Notes under the pieces: model-generated | Database searches by the model: none | What the model was told of the DNA's origin: nothing | What the model saw: the letters and a program-made list of their open reading frames with translations, nothing else | NCBI GenBank assembly: GCA_963780795.1 | Contig: CAWADH010000008.1 | Location: 62,001-126,000, forward strand | Length of the DNA: 64,000 nucleotides | Source: DATJGR01 sp963780795 | Lineage (GTDB): Bacteria > Pseudomonadota > Gammaproteobacteria > Pseudomonadales > Azotimanducaceae | Direction of reading: 5' to 3' | Shown here: piece by piece, positions 8,306 to 16,537 of the stretch | How the letters are laid out: every line of letters starts with the position of its first letter | Position numbering within the stretch: the first letter of the stretch is position 1 | Program-made: the position numbers and the translations under genes

Positions 8306-9589
8306 ATGCATCAACAGACCGCTGCACTGCGGCTGACGCAGTACTGGCCTCGCCGCTACACGCTGGTGTTGCTGTCGTTCGCGGCCGTGTTCATCTGCTA
8401 CATGGATCGCGTCAACATGTCGGTCGCGATCATTCCGATGGCGGCCGAGTTCGGCTGGAATCCCGAGAAGCAGGGTCAGGTGCTCGCGGCGTTCTTCGTC
8501 GGCTACCTCGCAACGCAGGTGCTCGGTGGACGGTTGGCCGACCGCTTCGGCGGCAAGGTGGTGCTCGGCATCGGGGTGCTGTCGTGGTCGTTCTTCACGC
8601 TGATCACGCCATTCGCCGCAGCTGGCGGCTTTGCGGCGTTGTTGGCGGCCCGCATCGGAATGGGCGTCGGCGAAGGCGTCACGTTCCCGTCGATCTACAG
8701 TCTGTTCGGACGCTGGCTGCCGAAGGCCGAGAGCGCGCGCGGCATCGGCGTCATCTTCTCCGCCATCCCGCTCGGCAGCGTGTTCGCGCTGTTGGCCACC
8801 CCGGTCATCGTGGTCGCGTGGGGTTGGCACTGGGCGTTCTATTCGTTCGGCGCGATCGGCATCGTGTGGTGGTGGTTCTGGCACCGGAACATCAGTTCGC
8901 AACCCGACGCGCACCCAACCATCGGCGCGCACGAACGTTCCGCCTTGAATGCGATCACCGTGGCGGATGCATCGCGGCCGCCGAGCCTGCGCGAACTGCT
9001 CGGCTGCATGCCGGTGTGGGCGATCATCGTCGGTCACTTCTGCACGAACTGGGGCAGCTATGTGCTGCTCGCGTGGATGCCGACTTACATCACCCAGGGT
9101 CTCGGCGTCGATTACGCATCGGTCGGCATCTTCGCGGTGATCCCGTCGTTGTGTTCGTTCCTGTTCATGAACGTGGCGGGCTGGTCCGCCGACCGGTTGA
9201 TCAAGCGCGGCTGGGACGTGACCACGGCGCGCAAGACGATGCAGACCATCGGTTTCGGCGGCGCCGCGACTACGTTGATGTTCGTCGGCTACATTCACGA
9301 CGCGTCCGCTGCGATCGCGTTGATGTCGGTCGGCAGCATTCTGGGGGCGTGCGCAGCGGGCGGCTTCGGCGTGAACCATCTCGACGTGGCGCCGCGCTAT
9401 GCCGGCGTATTGATGGGACTTTCGAATACCGCCGGTACCATCCCCGGCATCATCGGTGTCTACATCAGCGGCCTGATTCTGAATCTGACGCATTCGTGGA
9501 CGCTGGTGTTCCAGGTCGCAGCCGGCATCTACCTCTTCGGCATGGTGTTCTACCTGATCTTCGCGAGCAGCAAGCGCCTCTTCGACTGA
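8306..9589 (+). CDS. MFS transporter, anion:cation symporter (ACS/SLC17-like) type
   Basis: The ATG at 8306 follows a GGGGAG site by 7 nt. The 427-residue product has about 12 hydrophobic segments. The first helix carries the CYMDRVNMSVAI motif typical of the ACS family (hexuronate, phthalate, sialate and nitrate-type carriers), and the loop after helix 2 has GGRLADRFGGK, the MFS A-motif. GEGVTFPSIYSLFGRWLP near helix 4 is also characteristic of ACS proteins. It probably imports an organic acid by cation symport; the substrate cannot be read from sequence. The upstream phased repeats suggest dedicated regulation. It converges on the histidine kinase gene with a 6-bp gap. Confidence 0.85.
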   Translation: MHQQTAALRLTQYWPRRYTLVLLSFAAVFICYMDRVNMSVAIIPMAAEFGWNPEKQGQVLAAFFVGYLATQVLGGRLADRFGGKVVLGIGVLSWSFFTLITPFAAAGGFAALLAARIGMGVGEGVTFPSIYSLFGRWLPKAESARGIGVIFSAIPLGSVFALLATPVIVVAWGWHWAFYSFGAIGIVWWWFWHRNISSQPDAHPTIGAHERSALNAITVADASRPPSLRELLGCMPVWAIIVGHFCTNWGSYVLLAWMPTYITQGLGVDYASVGIFAVIPSLCSFLFMNVAGWSADRLIKRGWDVTTARKTMQTIGFGGAATTLMFVGYIHDASAAIALMSVGSILGACAAGGFGVNHLDVAPRYAGVLMGLSNTAGTIPGIIGVYISGLILNLTHSWTLVFQVAAGIYLFGMVFYLIFASSKRLFD

Positions 9590-9595
9590 GACGAC

Positions 9596-11584
9596 TCAGG
9601 CCGACGCAACGCGCGGGAACGTCACCGTGAATTCGGCCCCGGGTTCGCAGTTGCGCACGTTCACCGTGCCGCCCATTGCGGCCGTCAGTTCCGATACCAG
9701 TGCGAGTCCGATGCCGGTGCCGGTGGTCTCCCGGGTGAGCTCGTCTTCCGCCCGATAGAACAGTTCGAATATCCGCTCGAGGTGCTGTGGCGCAATCCCC
9801 GGACCGTAGTCGCGTACCCGGAATGCAACGCTGTCGCGCGTGGCGCGGAAACCGACCTCCACCACCTTGTGCTGCGCGTGCGCCGAGAACTTCAGCGCGT
9901 TGTCCACGAGATTGATCAGAATCTGCACCACACTGTCGGTATCGACCGCGACGCTCGCGCCGCCGTTCGGATCGCGGTCGAGCTCGAGACGGAAGCCCGC
10001 CTGCTCCACCTGCGACGCAATCTTCGATTCGACGAGGCTCAGCAATTCCGCGCCCGTCGCCGGTTTCACGTCCATCTCGTCGCCGTTGCGCGTCAGCCGC
10101 GCCAACCGCAGGACGTTCGCGATCAGCCGCGACAAGCGTTCGCTCTCGTGGAAGATGAAGTCGTAGTACGTCTTCTTCTTCTCTTCGGACGCCCAACCGG
10201 CGCGCAGGATTTCGCCGTACATGCGGATGGACGTGAGCGGCGTCTTCAGCTCGTGGCTCACCGCCGCCACGAAATCCCGTTGTTGCCGCGTGAGGTCGAT
10301 CTGCGCCGCGCCAAACCGGTACACGACGATCAAGCCGCCGAGCAGTACCACCGCGAGAACGAACGTCGCCCAACCGACGATGCGCCCGCCCGGTCCCACC
10401 GGCAGATCGGCCACGCTGAAAATCAGCTCGATGTCGTTGAGCGGCGCCGATAGGGGCGTGCGAAACAGCAGCTCGCCGCGCGTCTGCGAGACCGGATAAC
10501 CGGACGCGCGCGACGCCCCTGACGCGCCGACCAGTTCGCCGCGGTAAGCGATGGTGAGGTCGCTCATCTGCGACAACGCAGTTTCGAGAAACGGCGCGTC
10601 GATCAGACCAGCGATCAGTTCCTTCTGCGCAATCACCGCCCCTTGGATCAGCCGTTGGCCGTCGAGCCACACCCGACGGAACAGCACGAAGTGCTCGGCA
10701 TCGAGCCGGCTGAACACGAACGGGTCGAGTTCGCCGTCGAACGTCCTGACGCGCGGCGCTTCTGCGACCGCATTCGAGGACGCGGCACCCGACGCCAGAA
10801 CGATCGGCACTGCCGCCTGCTCTTTCCGCGCAACGCGCGGCTCTTCGACTATCACCTTTGCGGCGGGGGCCGCCGGCACGCCATCGAACTGGCGCGCGCG
10901 GGTTTCGAGTCTGGAATCGAGCTTCAGATCCTCGACGCGGCCGAGCTGGCTCGTAGCATCGACTTTGCCGCCCTTCGCCTGTCGAGGCGCATTCGAACCG
11001 CTGAACAGATCGAACACGGCCTGACCGGACTCGTCTTTCGCCAGTTTCTTCTTCTCTCGATCCGTCTCCTTGTCCGTCGAGTCGCGCCGCGCCACGACGC
11101 TGTCTTGCGGAACGGTCAGCAGCGCGCGCACACGGCTCTCCAGCGCGCGCCGCTGCGTGATCTCGTCGGTGCCGATGCCGTACACGGTCGGATCCACGCC
11201 GATCGGCAGCAACGGCGTACTGAACGCGCCGCCCGCGTCGATCTGAAAGTACGACACCAGTCCGGGAATCGACGCGTCCACCGGGAAGGTCGACAACGCC
11301 GATCGCTGCAGGAAGTTCGCGCGCGCTTCGCCCTGTACGACGAGGAACCGGTAGTCGGTCAACGAGCGTGCTTCTTCGGTGGCGATCCACTGGCGCACGC
11401 GGGCATCGATGCGATTCGCGAGTTCCTCTGCCAGTACGCGATGCTGGTAGAACGCCTCGGTCGTCAGCCGCCCGAACGCGTGATACACGAGCACGCCGGT
11501 TGGAACGACGAGCGCCACGAAGAATGCGCCGAGCACCCACCGCAGGCGCCGCTTCTCGGTGCCGCGCGCGGCACGGTCAGCCAT
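9596..11584 (-). CDS. Membrane sensor histidine kinase
   Basis: A 662-residue two-helix sensor kinase. TM1 spans about residues 14-36 and TM2 about 402-424, enclosing an unusually long (about 365-residue) periplasmic region that includes a charged Lys/Asp-rich linker near 165-225. The DHp helix carries the phospho-acceptor His444 in AAVSHELKTPL. An HATPase domain follows with N-box NLVDNALKFS, G1 VRDYGPGIA and G2 TGTGIGLALV. No HAMP domain is evident after TM2. The start overlaps the stop of the response-regulator gene by 8 nt, so the pair is translationally coupled with the regulator first. The signal sensed is unknown; envelope stress is suggested by the facing pspA-like operon. Confidence 0.9.
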   Translation of the reverse strand: MADRAARGTEKRRLRWVLGAFFVALVVPTGVLVYHAFGRLTTEAFYQHRVLAEELANRIDARVRQWIATEEARSLTDYRFLVVQGEARANFLQRSALSTFPVDASIPGLVSYFQIDAGGAFSTPLLPIGVDPTVYGIGTDEITQRRALESRVRALLTVPQDSVVARRDSTDKETDREKKKLAKDESGQAVFDLFSGSNAPRQAKGGKVDATSQLGRVEDLKLDSRLETRARQFDGVPAAPAAKVIVEEPRVARKEQAAVPIVLASGAASSNAVAEAPRVRTFDGELDPFVFSRLDAEHFVLFRRVWLDGQRLIQGAVIAQKELIAGLIDAPFLETALSQMSDLTIAYRGELVGASGASRASGYPVSQTRGELLFRTPLSAPLNDIELIFSVADLPVGPGGRIVGWATFVLAVVLLGGLIVVYRFGAAQIDLTRQQRDFVAAVSHELKTPLTSIRMYGEILRAGWASEEKKKTYYDFIFHESERLSRLIANVLRLARLTRNGDEMDVKPATGAELLSLVESKIASQVEQAGFRLELDRDPNGGASVAVDTDSVVQILINLVDNALKFSAHAQHKVVEVGFRATRDSVAFRVRDYGPGIAPQHLERIFELFYRAEDELTRETTGTGIGLALVSELTAAMGGTVNVRNCEPGAEFTVTFPRVASA

Positions 11585-12281
11585 CTGCGATCAGCCGGTA
11601 ACCCGCACCGCGCACCGTGATCAGGTGCACGGGATCTTTCGGGTTCGCCTCGATCTTGCGTCGCAGTTTCGCGATGTGGATGTCGACGGTACGCGTCTCG
11701 ATCTCCGCGTGCTTTGCATAGCCCCACACCTGCGCGAGCAGTTCGTCGCGCCCAACCGGCCGCGTCGGATTGGCGTGCAGGTACTGCAGCACCTCCATCT
11801 CGCGACGCGTGAATGCGATCGCCTGCGTGCCCCGCCGTCCCGACAGATTGCGGGTATCGATCTCGATCTCGTCGCCCAGCCGGATGTGCGCTGCCAGTTC
11901 CACTACGGCGCGCGAACGACGCAACACCGCCTCGATGCGCAACACCAGCGCTGCGATCGAGAACGGTTTCGCGACATAGTCGTCGGCGCCGAGCGAAAGG
12001 CCGCGCACGATGTCTTCATCGGCGACCTTGGCTGTCAGCATGATGATCGGCTGATCACGATCACGCTTGCGGATCGCCTCACAGATGTCGAACCCGCTCA
12101 CGCCCGGCAACATCACGTCGAGAATGACGAGGTCGTACTTTCCGCTCAGCGACTTCGCGAGCCCCTCGCGCCCCTCCGCTGCACCGTCCACGTCGTAGCC
12201 GTGATACACCAACACATCCATCAAGCCGCTTCGAATCGCGGTTTCGTCTTCGACGACCAGAATGCGCAACTTCTGCTTCAT
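11577..12281 (-). CDS. OmpR/PhoB-family response regulator
   Basis: A 234-residue regulator with a receiver domain (acidic pair E11/D12, phospho-acceptor D55 in LVILDVMLPG, conserved Lys in VAKPF) and a C-terminal winged-helix domain (FTRREMEVLQYLHANP, then VDIHIAKLRRKIE and GAGYRLI). It is the cognate partner of the downstream kinase. A GTAAA-N6-GTAAA direct repeat at 12328-12343 lies 47 bp upstream of the ATG, consistent with autoregulation; a second such box lies before the divergent pspA-like gene. It is not close enough in context to name it CpxR. Confidence 0.92.
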   Translation of the reverse strand: MKQKLRILVVEDETAIRSGLMDVLVYHGYDVDGAAEGREGLAKSLSGKYDLVILDVMLPGVSGFDICEAIRKRDRDQPIIMLTAKVADEDIVRGLSLGADDYVAKPFSIAALVLRIEAVLRRSRAVVELAAHIRLGDEIEIDTRNLSGRRGTQAIAFTRREMEVLQYLHANPTRPVGRDELLAQVWGYAKHAEIETRTVDIHIAKLRRKIEANPKDPVHLITVRGAGYRLIADG

Positions 12282-12327
12282 GGCGGCAGATTAGCAGCGC
12301 CGTCGCAGGTGCGGTGTGCTGGGCTAC

Positions 12328-12343
12328 GTAAAGTTCACGTAAA
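12328..12343. promoter_or_regulatory. CpxR-like direct-repeat box upstream of the response regulator
   Basis: GTAAA at 12328-12332 and again at 12339-12343 gives an 11-bp period, the arrangement bound by OmpR-family dimers; E. coli CpxR recognises GTAAA-N5-GTAAA. It lies 47-62 bp upstream of the regulator start. Confidence 0.6.
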
Positions 12344-12391
12344 CCGGCGCGCGACAGGTTGGTGCTGGTATGGATGACGTGACCGGGATGG

Positions 12392-12432
12392 AATAAGTGC
12401 ACGCCGGTGCCTGGCACCGGCAGTGACTTATT
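12392..12432. repeat. Dispersed palindromic repeat, copy 2
   Basis: Arms of 20 bp (12392-12411 and 12413-12432) around T12412. The outer AATAAGT/ACTTATT and the inner core match the family; about four bases in the middle of the arms do not pair. First of a tandem pair with the copy at 12437. Confidence 0.85.
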
Positions 12433-12436
12433 CGGA

Positions 12437-12471
12437 GTGCAAAAGCGGGTGCCTGGCACCGGCTTTTGACT
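12437..12471. repeat. Dispersed palindromic repeat, copy 3
   Basis: Arms of 17 bp (12437-12453 and 12455-12471) around T12454 with the GGTGCC-T-GGCACC core. The centre is 42 bp from that of the preceding copy. The left outer end has lost the AAGT of the consensus. Confidence 0.8.
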
Positions 12472-12542
12472 TAACGATGAAATGAACGCGCGCAAAGCGC
12501 GTTCACACTCCAAAGATCACTGTCGATGGAGACATGACCCGA

Positions 12543-12645
12543 GGCGGAGGTCGGTGTGTGTTGCGGAGGCCTTCCGCGGCCAGGATGCGGCGCGCTCCCA
12601 TGGACGGCTTGAGCGTGCCCGACGCGACACACACGCACCTCCGCC
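12543..12645. repeat. Long inverted repeat with internal hairpins
   Basis: A 21-bp arm at 12543-12563 (GGCGGAGGTCGGTGTG...) pairs with 12625-12645 with three mismatches. The 61-bp interior contains further self-complementary pieces at about 12563-12577 (GCGGAGGCCTTCCGC) and around CCATGGACGGC. A separate perfect 8-bp hairpin (GAACGCGC/GCGCGTTC) lies at 12484-12504. With the two palindromic repeats these fill most of the 585-bp gap between the two-component system and the pspA-like operon. No protein gene is supported here. Confidence 0.6.
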
Positions 12646-12671
12646 GAGAACCGAAGCTCCCCTCCGCCAAC

Positions 12672-12704
12672 GCCGACGAGCGCGCCGACGAGCGCGCCGA
12701 CGAG
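12672..12704. repeat. 12-bp tandem repeat
   Basis: The unit GCCGACGAGCGC is repeated about 2.75 times without mismatch (12672-12683, 12684-12695, 12696-12704). It lies between the long inverted repeat and the second GTAAA box. A role is not evident. Confidence 0.75.
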
Positions 12705-12758
12705 ATCGCGGATCGAGACGATGCCGTGTCTGGTCCAGGCGTACGTAGATCACGTTGC

Positions 12759-12774
12759 GTAAAGTCGAGGTAAA
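12759..12774. promoter_or_regulatory. CpxR-like direct-repeat box upstream of the pspA-like operon
   Basis: GTAAA at 12759-12763 and 12770-12774, with the same 6-bp spacer length as the box at 12328. It lies 92-108 bp before the pspA-like ATG, a suitable position for an activator upstream of a promoter. Confidence 0.6.
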
Positions 12775-12866
12775 GCCGCGATCTTCCGTTTTACAAAGCT
12801 GCGCCTTCAGCCGCACGAGCCGCGTGCGCAATCTGTCTCCCGCCACACGCACTACGAGGAGACCCC

Positions 12867-13394
12867 ATGGCACTGATAAACCGGATGAGCCGGTTGTTCA
12901 CCGCGGATCTGCACGCGGTGATCGATCGGCTCGAAGAACCCGACGTACTCCTGAAACAGGCGATTCGTGAGATGGAAGACGAGCTCGCGTTGCGCGAGCA
13001 CCGCATTCGTCTGCTCGATCACGAACGCGAGCAATGCGCGCGACAGGCGGCCGACGTCGATCGCGAACTGAAGCGCACGCAGGAGCAGCTCGACGTGTGC
13101 TTCGATTCGGGCGAGGAACAACTGGCTCGTGCGCTGCTGAAGCGGCGGCTCGAAATGGAGCACATCGTTGCGCGCCTGCGTACACGCGCCGACGCGAGCA
13201 CTCAGGCGCTCGCGACGGAACACGCGCAACTCGATGAACAGCGTCGCGTGTTCGACTCCTTGCGCCAACAGGCCGAGACATTGCTGCAGGACCTGCCGCG
13301 CGCGGGCGCCACGATGCCGTACCAGCCGCCGGTAACCGACGACGACGTCGAGGTCGCGCTGCTGCAGGAGAAACAACGCAGGAGCCGGTCATGA
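12867..13394 (+). CDS. PspA/IM30-family protein, short form
   Basis: A 175-residue, almost wholly helical coiled-coil protein. The N-terminus (MALINRMSRLFTADLHAVIDRLEEPDVLLKQAIREME) matches the PspA/IM30 family, with the amphipathic first helix and the E-x-P-x-x-LL-x-QAIREM signature. At 175 residues it is shorter than E. coli PspA (about 222), with a C-terminal tail that is not helical. PspA-type proteins bind stressed inner membrane and form ESCRT-III-like assemblies. It heads a three-gene rightward operon, overlaps the next gene by 4 nt, and has a CpxR-like box about 100 bp upstream, consistent with control by the divergent two-component system. Confidence 0.82.
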   Translation: MALINRMSRLFTADLHAVIDRLEEPDVLLKQAIREMEDELALREHRIRLLDHEREQCARQAADVDRELKRTQEQLDVCFDSGEEQLARALLKRRLEMEHIVARLRTRADASTQALATEHAQLDEQRRVFDSLRQQAETLLQDLPRAGATMPYQPPVTDDDVEVALLQEKQRRSRS

Positions 13395-13972
13395 AGCAGC
13401 GTCCGAAAACTCCGACGTTTCTCGGCGGCGCCGCGATCGCGTTCGTGCTGGCCGCGGCCGGTGCTGCCCTCTTCGCCGCGACCACACCCTGGCTCGCCGC
13501 GTCGTTCGCAATCCGCGCCATCGCCATCGCGGCCGGCGGTGCATACGTGCTGTATCTGCTCAGCCGCAGTGAAGAACGCACCGGTCGTGTGGCCACCGTC
13601 ACGCTGTGGTGCGTCGCCACTGCGCTCGCGGCGGTGTTCACGAGTTCGCTACCGCTGTTTCTGATCTGTCAGGTCGCGTCGATCTGGCTGATCCGCTCGC
13701 TGTACTTCCACAACTCCATCTTGGCGGCGCTGGCGGATCTCGGCATCGGCGGGCTCGCGCTCGCCTTCGCGGTGTGGGCCGCAAAAAGTTCCGGCAGCGT
13801 CTTTCTATCGATCTGGTGCTTCTTCCTGGTGCAGGCGCTGTTCGTCGCGCTGCCCGCCAACATCCGCGCTAAGGCGCGGTGCGATGAAGCCCCCGACCAG
13901 CCCTTCAAGCGCGCAGAACGCAGCGCAACGGCCGCCATCCGGCGCCTCGCTGCAAACGTCAATCACATCTGA
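13391..13972 (+). CDS. Polytopic membrane protein of a pspA-like operon
   Basis: A 193-residue integral membrane protein with about six hydrophobic helices (for example GGAAIAFVLAAAGAALFAA, IRAIAIAAGGAYVLYLL, VWCVATALAAVFTSS) and a basic C-terminal tail. I do not recognise the family. Its ATG overlaps the stop of the pspA-like gene (ATGA), so it is translated with it, and the VWA protein follows after 10 bp. A role as a membrane partner for the PspA-like coat is an inference from context only. Confidence 0.75.
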   Translation: MKQRPKTPTFLGGAAIAFVLAAAGAALFAATTPWLAASFAIRAIAIAAGGAYVLYLLSRSEERTGRVATVTLWCVATALAAVFTSSLPLFLICQVASIWLIRSLYFHNSILAALADLGIGGLALAFAVWAAKSSGSVFLSIWCFFLVQALFVALPANIRAKARCDEAPDQPFKRAERSATAAIRRLAANVNHI

Positions 13973-13982
13973 GGATCGTTCG

Positions 13983-15188
13983 ATGAAAGCAAAACTCGTA
14001 GGTACCGCCCTTTTCGTCTTGACCACCGCCGCCGTGGCGTATCCGGCCCTAAAGAGCAACGGCTCCATCGACGCCGTGCCGATCACCGACGCGCCGGTTC
14101 AGAACGTGTTGCCGGTGAATCGTCCAGTGATCGACGTAGTGTTCGTGCTAGACACGACCGGCAGCATGAGCGGCTTGATCGATGCTGCGAAGGAGAAGAT
14201 CTGGTCGATCGCCTCGTCGATGGCGTCGGCGCAACCGACGCCGATCGTCCGTATGGGTCTGGTGGGCTACCGCGACCGCGGCGACGAATACGTCACCCGC
14301 GTGGTCGATCTGTCGAGCGACATCGACACCATGTACGCAACACTGATGCAGTTCACGGCGAACGGCGGCGGCGACGGTCCAGAGAGCGTCAACCAGGCGC
14401 TGAACGACGCCGTCACGCGCATGTCGTGGAGCCACGAAGGTAATGCCTACAAGGTGATCTTCCTCGTGGGCGACGCGCCACCGCACATGGACTATCCCGA
14501 CGACGTGAAATACCCGCAGACGCTCGCGCTCGCAGCGAACAGAGGCATCGTCGTGAACACGATCCAGTGCGGCAACGCCGCTGACGCAAAACAGCCGTGG
14601 CAACAGATCGCGTCGATCGGTCACGGCAGCTACTTCAACGTCGATCAGGCGGGCAGCGCGGTTGCCATCGCAACGCCGTTCGACGCTGATCTCGCTCGTC
14701 TCTCCGCCGCGCTCGACGAAACGCGCCTCTACTACGGCTCCGCCGAAGAGAAGGCACGCACGCAGGCAAAGGTAAACGCCACGGATACGCTGCACGCGCT
14801 CGCGTCGCCGGCGTCGCAGGCACGTCGCGCTGCGTTCAACGCCTCCGCCGCGGGTGAGGTCAACGCCATCGGCGACAGCGAACTCGTTTCGGACGTGACG
14901 AGCGGCCGCGTCGATCTCGCGAAAGTCGAAGCAGACAAGCTGCCCGAGCCGCTGCAGGCGCTGTCGGTCGATGAACGCAAGAAGCTGGTCAGCGAGAACG
15001 CGGCGAAGCGCAGCGAACTGCAACGCCAGATCAAGGAGCTTGCCGACAAACGAGATCACTACGCCGCGAAGGAGGTCGCTGCAGCGGGCGGCGCCAAGGA
15101 CTCGCTCGACGACAAGATCTACGGCGCGGTGCGCGAGCAAGCCGGAAAGTCCGGGTTGAGCTACCCGGCCGCCGCTCCGAAATACTGA
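13983..15188 (+). CDS. Exported von Willebrand factor A domain protein
   Basis: The ATG at 13983 follows GAGGA and begins a signal peptide (MKAKLVGTALFVLTTAAVAYPA). A VWA domain follows at about residues 50-240, with the metal-ion site DTTGSMS near residue 55, a GYRDRGDEY segment and a FLVGDAPPHMD segment. The C-terminal third is helical and charged (RKKLVSENAAKRSELQRQIKEL) and could be a coiled coil. The 401-residue protein is predicted periplasmic. VWA domains with MIDAS bind protein partners in a metal-dependent way. As third gene of the pspA-like operon it may act in envelope stress handling. Confidence 0.85.
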   Translation: MKAKLVGTALFVLTTAAVAYPALKSNGSIDAVPITDAPVQNVLPVNRPVIDVVFVLDTTGSMSGLIDAAKEKIWSIASSMASAQPTPIVRMGLVGYRDRGDEYVTRVVDLSSDIDTMYATLMQFTANGGGDGPESVNQALNDAVTRMSWSHEGNAYKVIFLVGDAPPHMDYPDDVKYPQTLALAANRGIVVNTIQCGNAADAKQPWQQIASIGHGSYFNVDQAGSAVAIATPFDADLARLSAALDETRLYYGSAEEKARTQAKVNATDTLHALASPASQARRAAFNASAAGEVNAIGDSELVSDVTSGRVDLAKVEADKLPEPLQALSVDERKKLVSENAAKRSELQRQIKELADKRDHYAAKEVAAAGGAKDSLDDKIYGAVREQAGKSGLSYPAAAPKY

Positions 15189-15195
15189 GTCGTAC

Positions 15196-16537
15196 TCAGG
15201 CGAAGCGAAGGACCGCTTCGCCTGACCTCAGCTTCACTGCATAGTCGAGCCGACCTTTCCGTTCCGGCAACTCCCGAACCTCGGCGCCGGTTGCTTCGAT
15301 GCGACGCCCACCGATGCGCCACACGCCGCCCGAGAACGCCGCGGCGTTCGAACACCGCAGCCGTAACTCCGTCTCACCGCGCAACTCGATGCGCGCATCC
15401 GATGCGCGTGCCGACAGTTCCCCGCGAACGGCCAGCCACGCCACCGTTCCACCGGCGTCGATCCAGTGGGCGGTCACCGGCGCCGCTTGTCCGGTTGCAT
15501 CGGGCGATGCCCGATCGACAGCACCCAGCATCAAATCGGGATGCAACGTCGCGGTGATCGTCCGGTTCCCCACACGCCGCGTCACGAAGCGTTCGAGCGG
15601 CGGCCTCGACAACGCGATGCGTGCCTCGTCGCCGAGCGTTGGCGGCACCAGTGCGATCAGCGGCGCGGCGCAGAAATCGTGCGCGTGCCCGAATGGTCTC
15701 GTCACGTCGGGAAACGGCCGCGCGTCGTCGCCGCACGCCCACCACATCCACAAGCCCGAGCAGCGATGCGTATCGCGTCATGTCCATTCCATACGCGCGA
15801 TCGTAAGGTCCACAGAGATTGCGCAAGCCGGCGTGATAGAAGGTCGCTACGTCGCGCCACAGCGCCGCCTCGAGTCGCGCTCCCGCTTCGACGAGCGACG
15901 CAGAACGCGACCGCCGCCACAACGCCAATCCCCATAGATCGACGCCGTAGTACGTCGGCGAATTGAACTCGTGGAAGCCGCCTTCGTCGACGTAAAGCCG
16001 TTCGACCTCCGCCGCCAGCCGCTCGCCGCTCGACCTGTCACCGTGCTCGCACAGCAGCCAGGCCTGCATCAGCGCGATGTTGCTGTAGCTCGCGACGATA
16101 CGGTGCGCCGGTTCACCGCGGATCGCCCGGTCGATCGATTCGCGGATGCGGTCGCAACGACCGGTTCCCAACACGTCCGCGTAGTCGCGCGCGAGCACCG
16201 CGAGCAGACAGCCGATGAACTGCCGCCAGTTCGGATCGTAGTCGCGCCACATCGCAGCGCCTTCCTGCGGCTGCGGCTCCTGCGGCGCGCGCGGCCACGT
16301 TCCATCCCACACCGCACCGAGTCGATCGAACTGCAGCGCGAGCACCGCGTCGACCACATTCGACGCCGCGGCGTCGCGGCCATGCAGGAGCAATCCCACC
16401 GCGTACCATAGCGACTCCCGAACGGCATGCCGCCGCGTATCGCCCGGATGCCGGATCAGGTTCGCGTCAGCATCGAAGAACGCATCCATCCAGGCAACGC
16501 TGCTCGTCACGATGGCGCGCTGCGAGCCGGACACCAC
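15196..16537 (-). pseudogene. Alpha/alpha-toroid-like protein of unknown function, frameshifted
   Basis: The gene starts with GTG at 16537, touching the TAG stop of dinB. The first part (to about 15752) is helical, with DEGGFHEFNSPTYYGVDLWG and repeated Trp-rich helices resembling alpha/alpha-toroid enzymes or heparinase-like N-domains. Near 15752 the reading must move by one base: the frame ending LLGL continues as WMWWACGDDARPFPD in the neighbouring frame, which then encodes a beta-rich C-terminal domain to the stop at 15196. Removing one T (A on the plus strand, 15752-15753) restores one 447-codon frame. Either a recent inactivating insertion or a sequencing error. No confident function. 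Confidence 0.7.
15197..15224. terminator. Bidirectional terminator-like hairpin
   Basis: A perfect 11-bp stem (CAGGCGAAGCG at 15197-15207, complement at 15214-15224) with a 6-nt loop lies between the converging VWA gene and the frameshifted leftward gene. It overlaps the last codons of the latter. No long T-run follows on either strand. Confidence 0.55.

Noticed and set aside
7993..9630. 545-codon frame overlapping the MFS gene on the same strand
   Set aside because: It has no hydrophobic or domain pattern, is rich in Arg and His, and overlaps a transporter whose membrane helices are unambiguous.
9596..12281. Naming the two-component system cpxAR
   Set aside because: The kinase is much longer than CpxA with a 365-residue periplasmic region and no visible HAMP; only the DNA box is CpxR-like.
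12482..12866. Small open frames in the gap before the pspA-like gene
   Set aside because: They run through inverted and tandem repeats, have no ribosome sites or recognisable products, and the composition is Arg-rich shadow coding.
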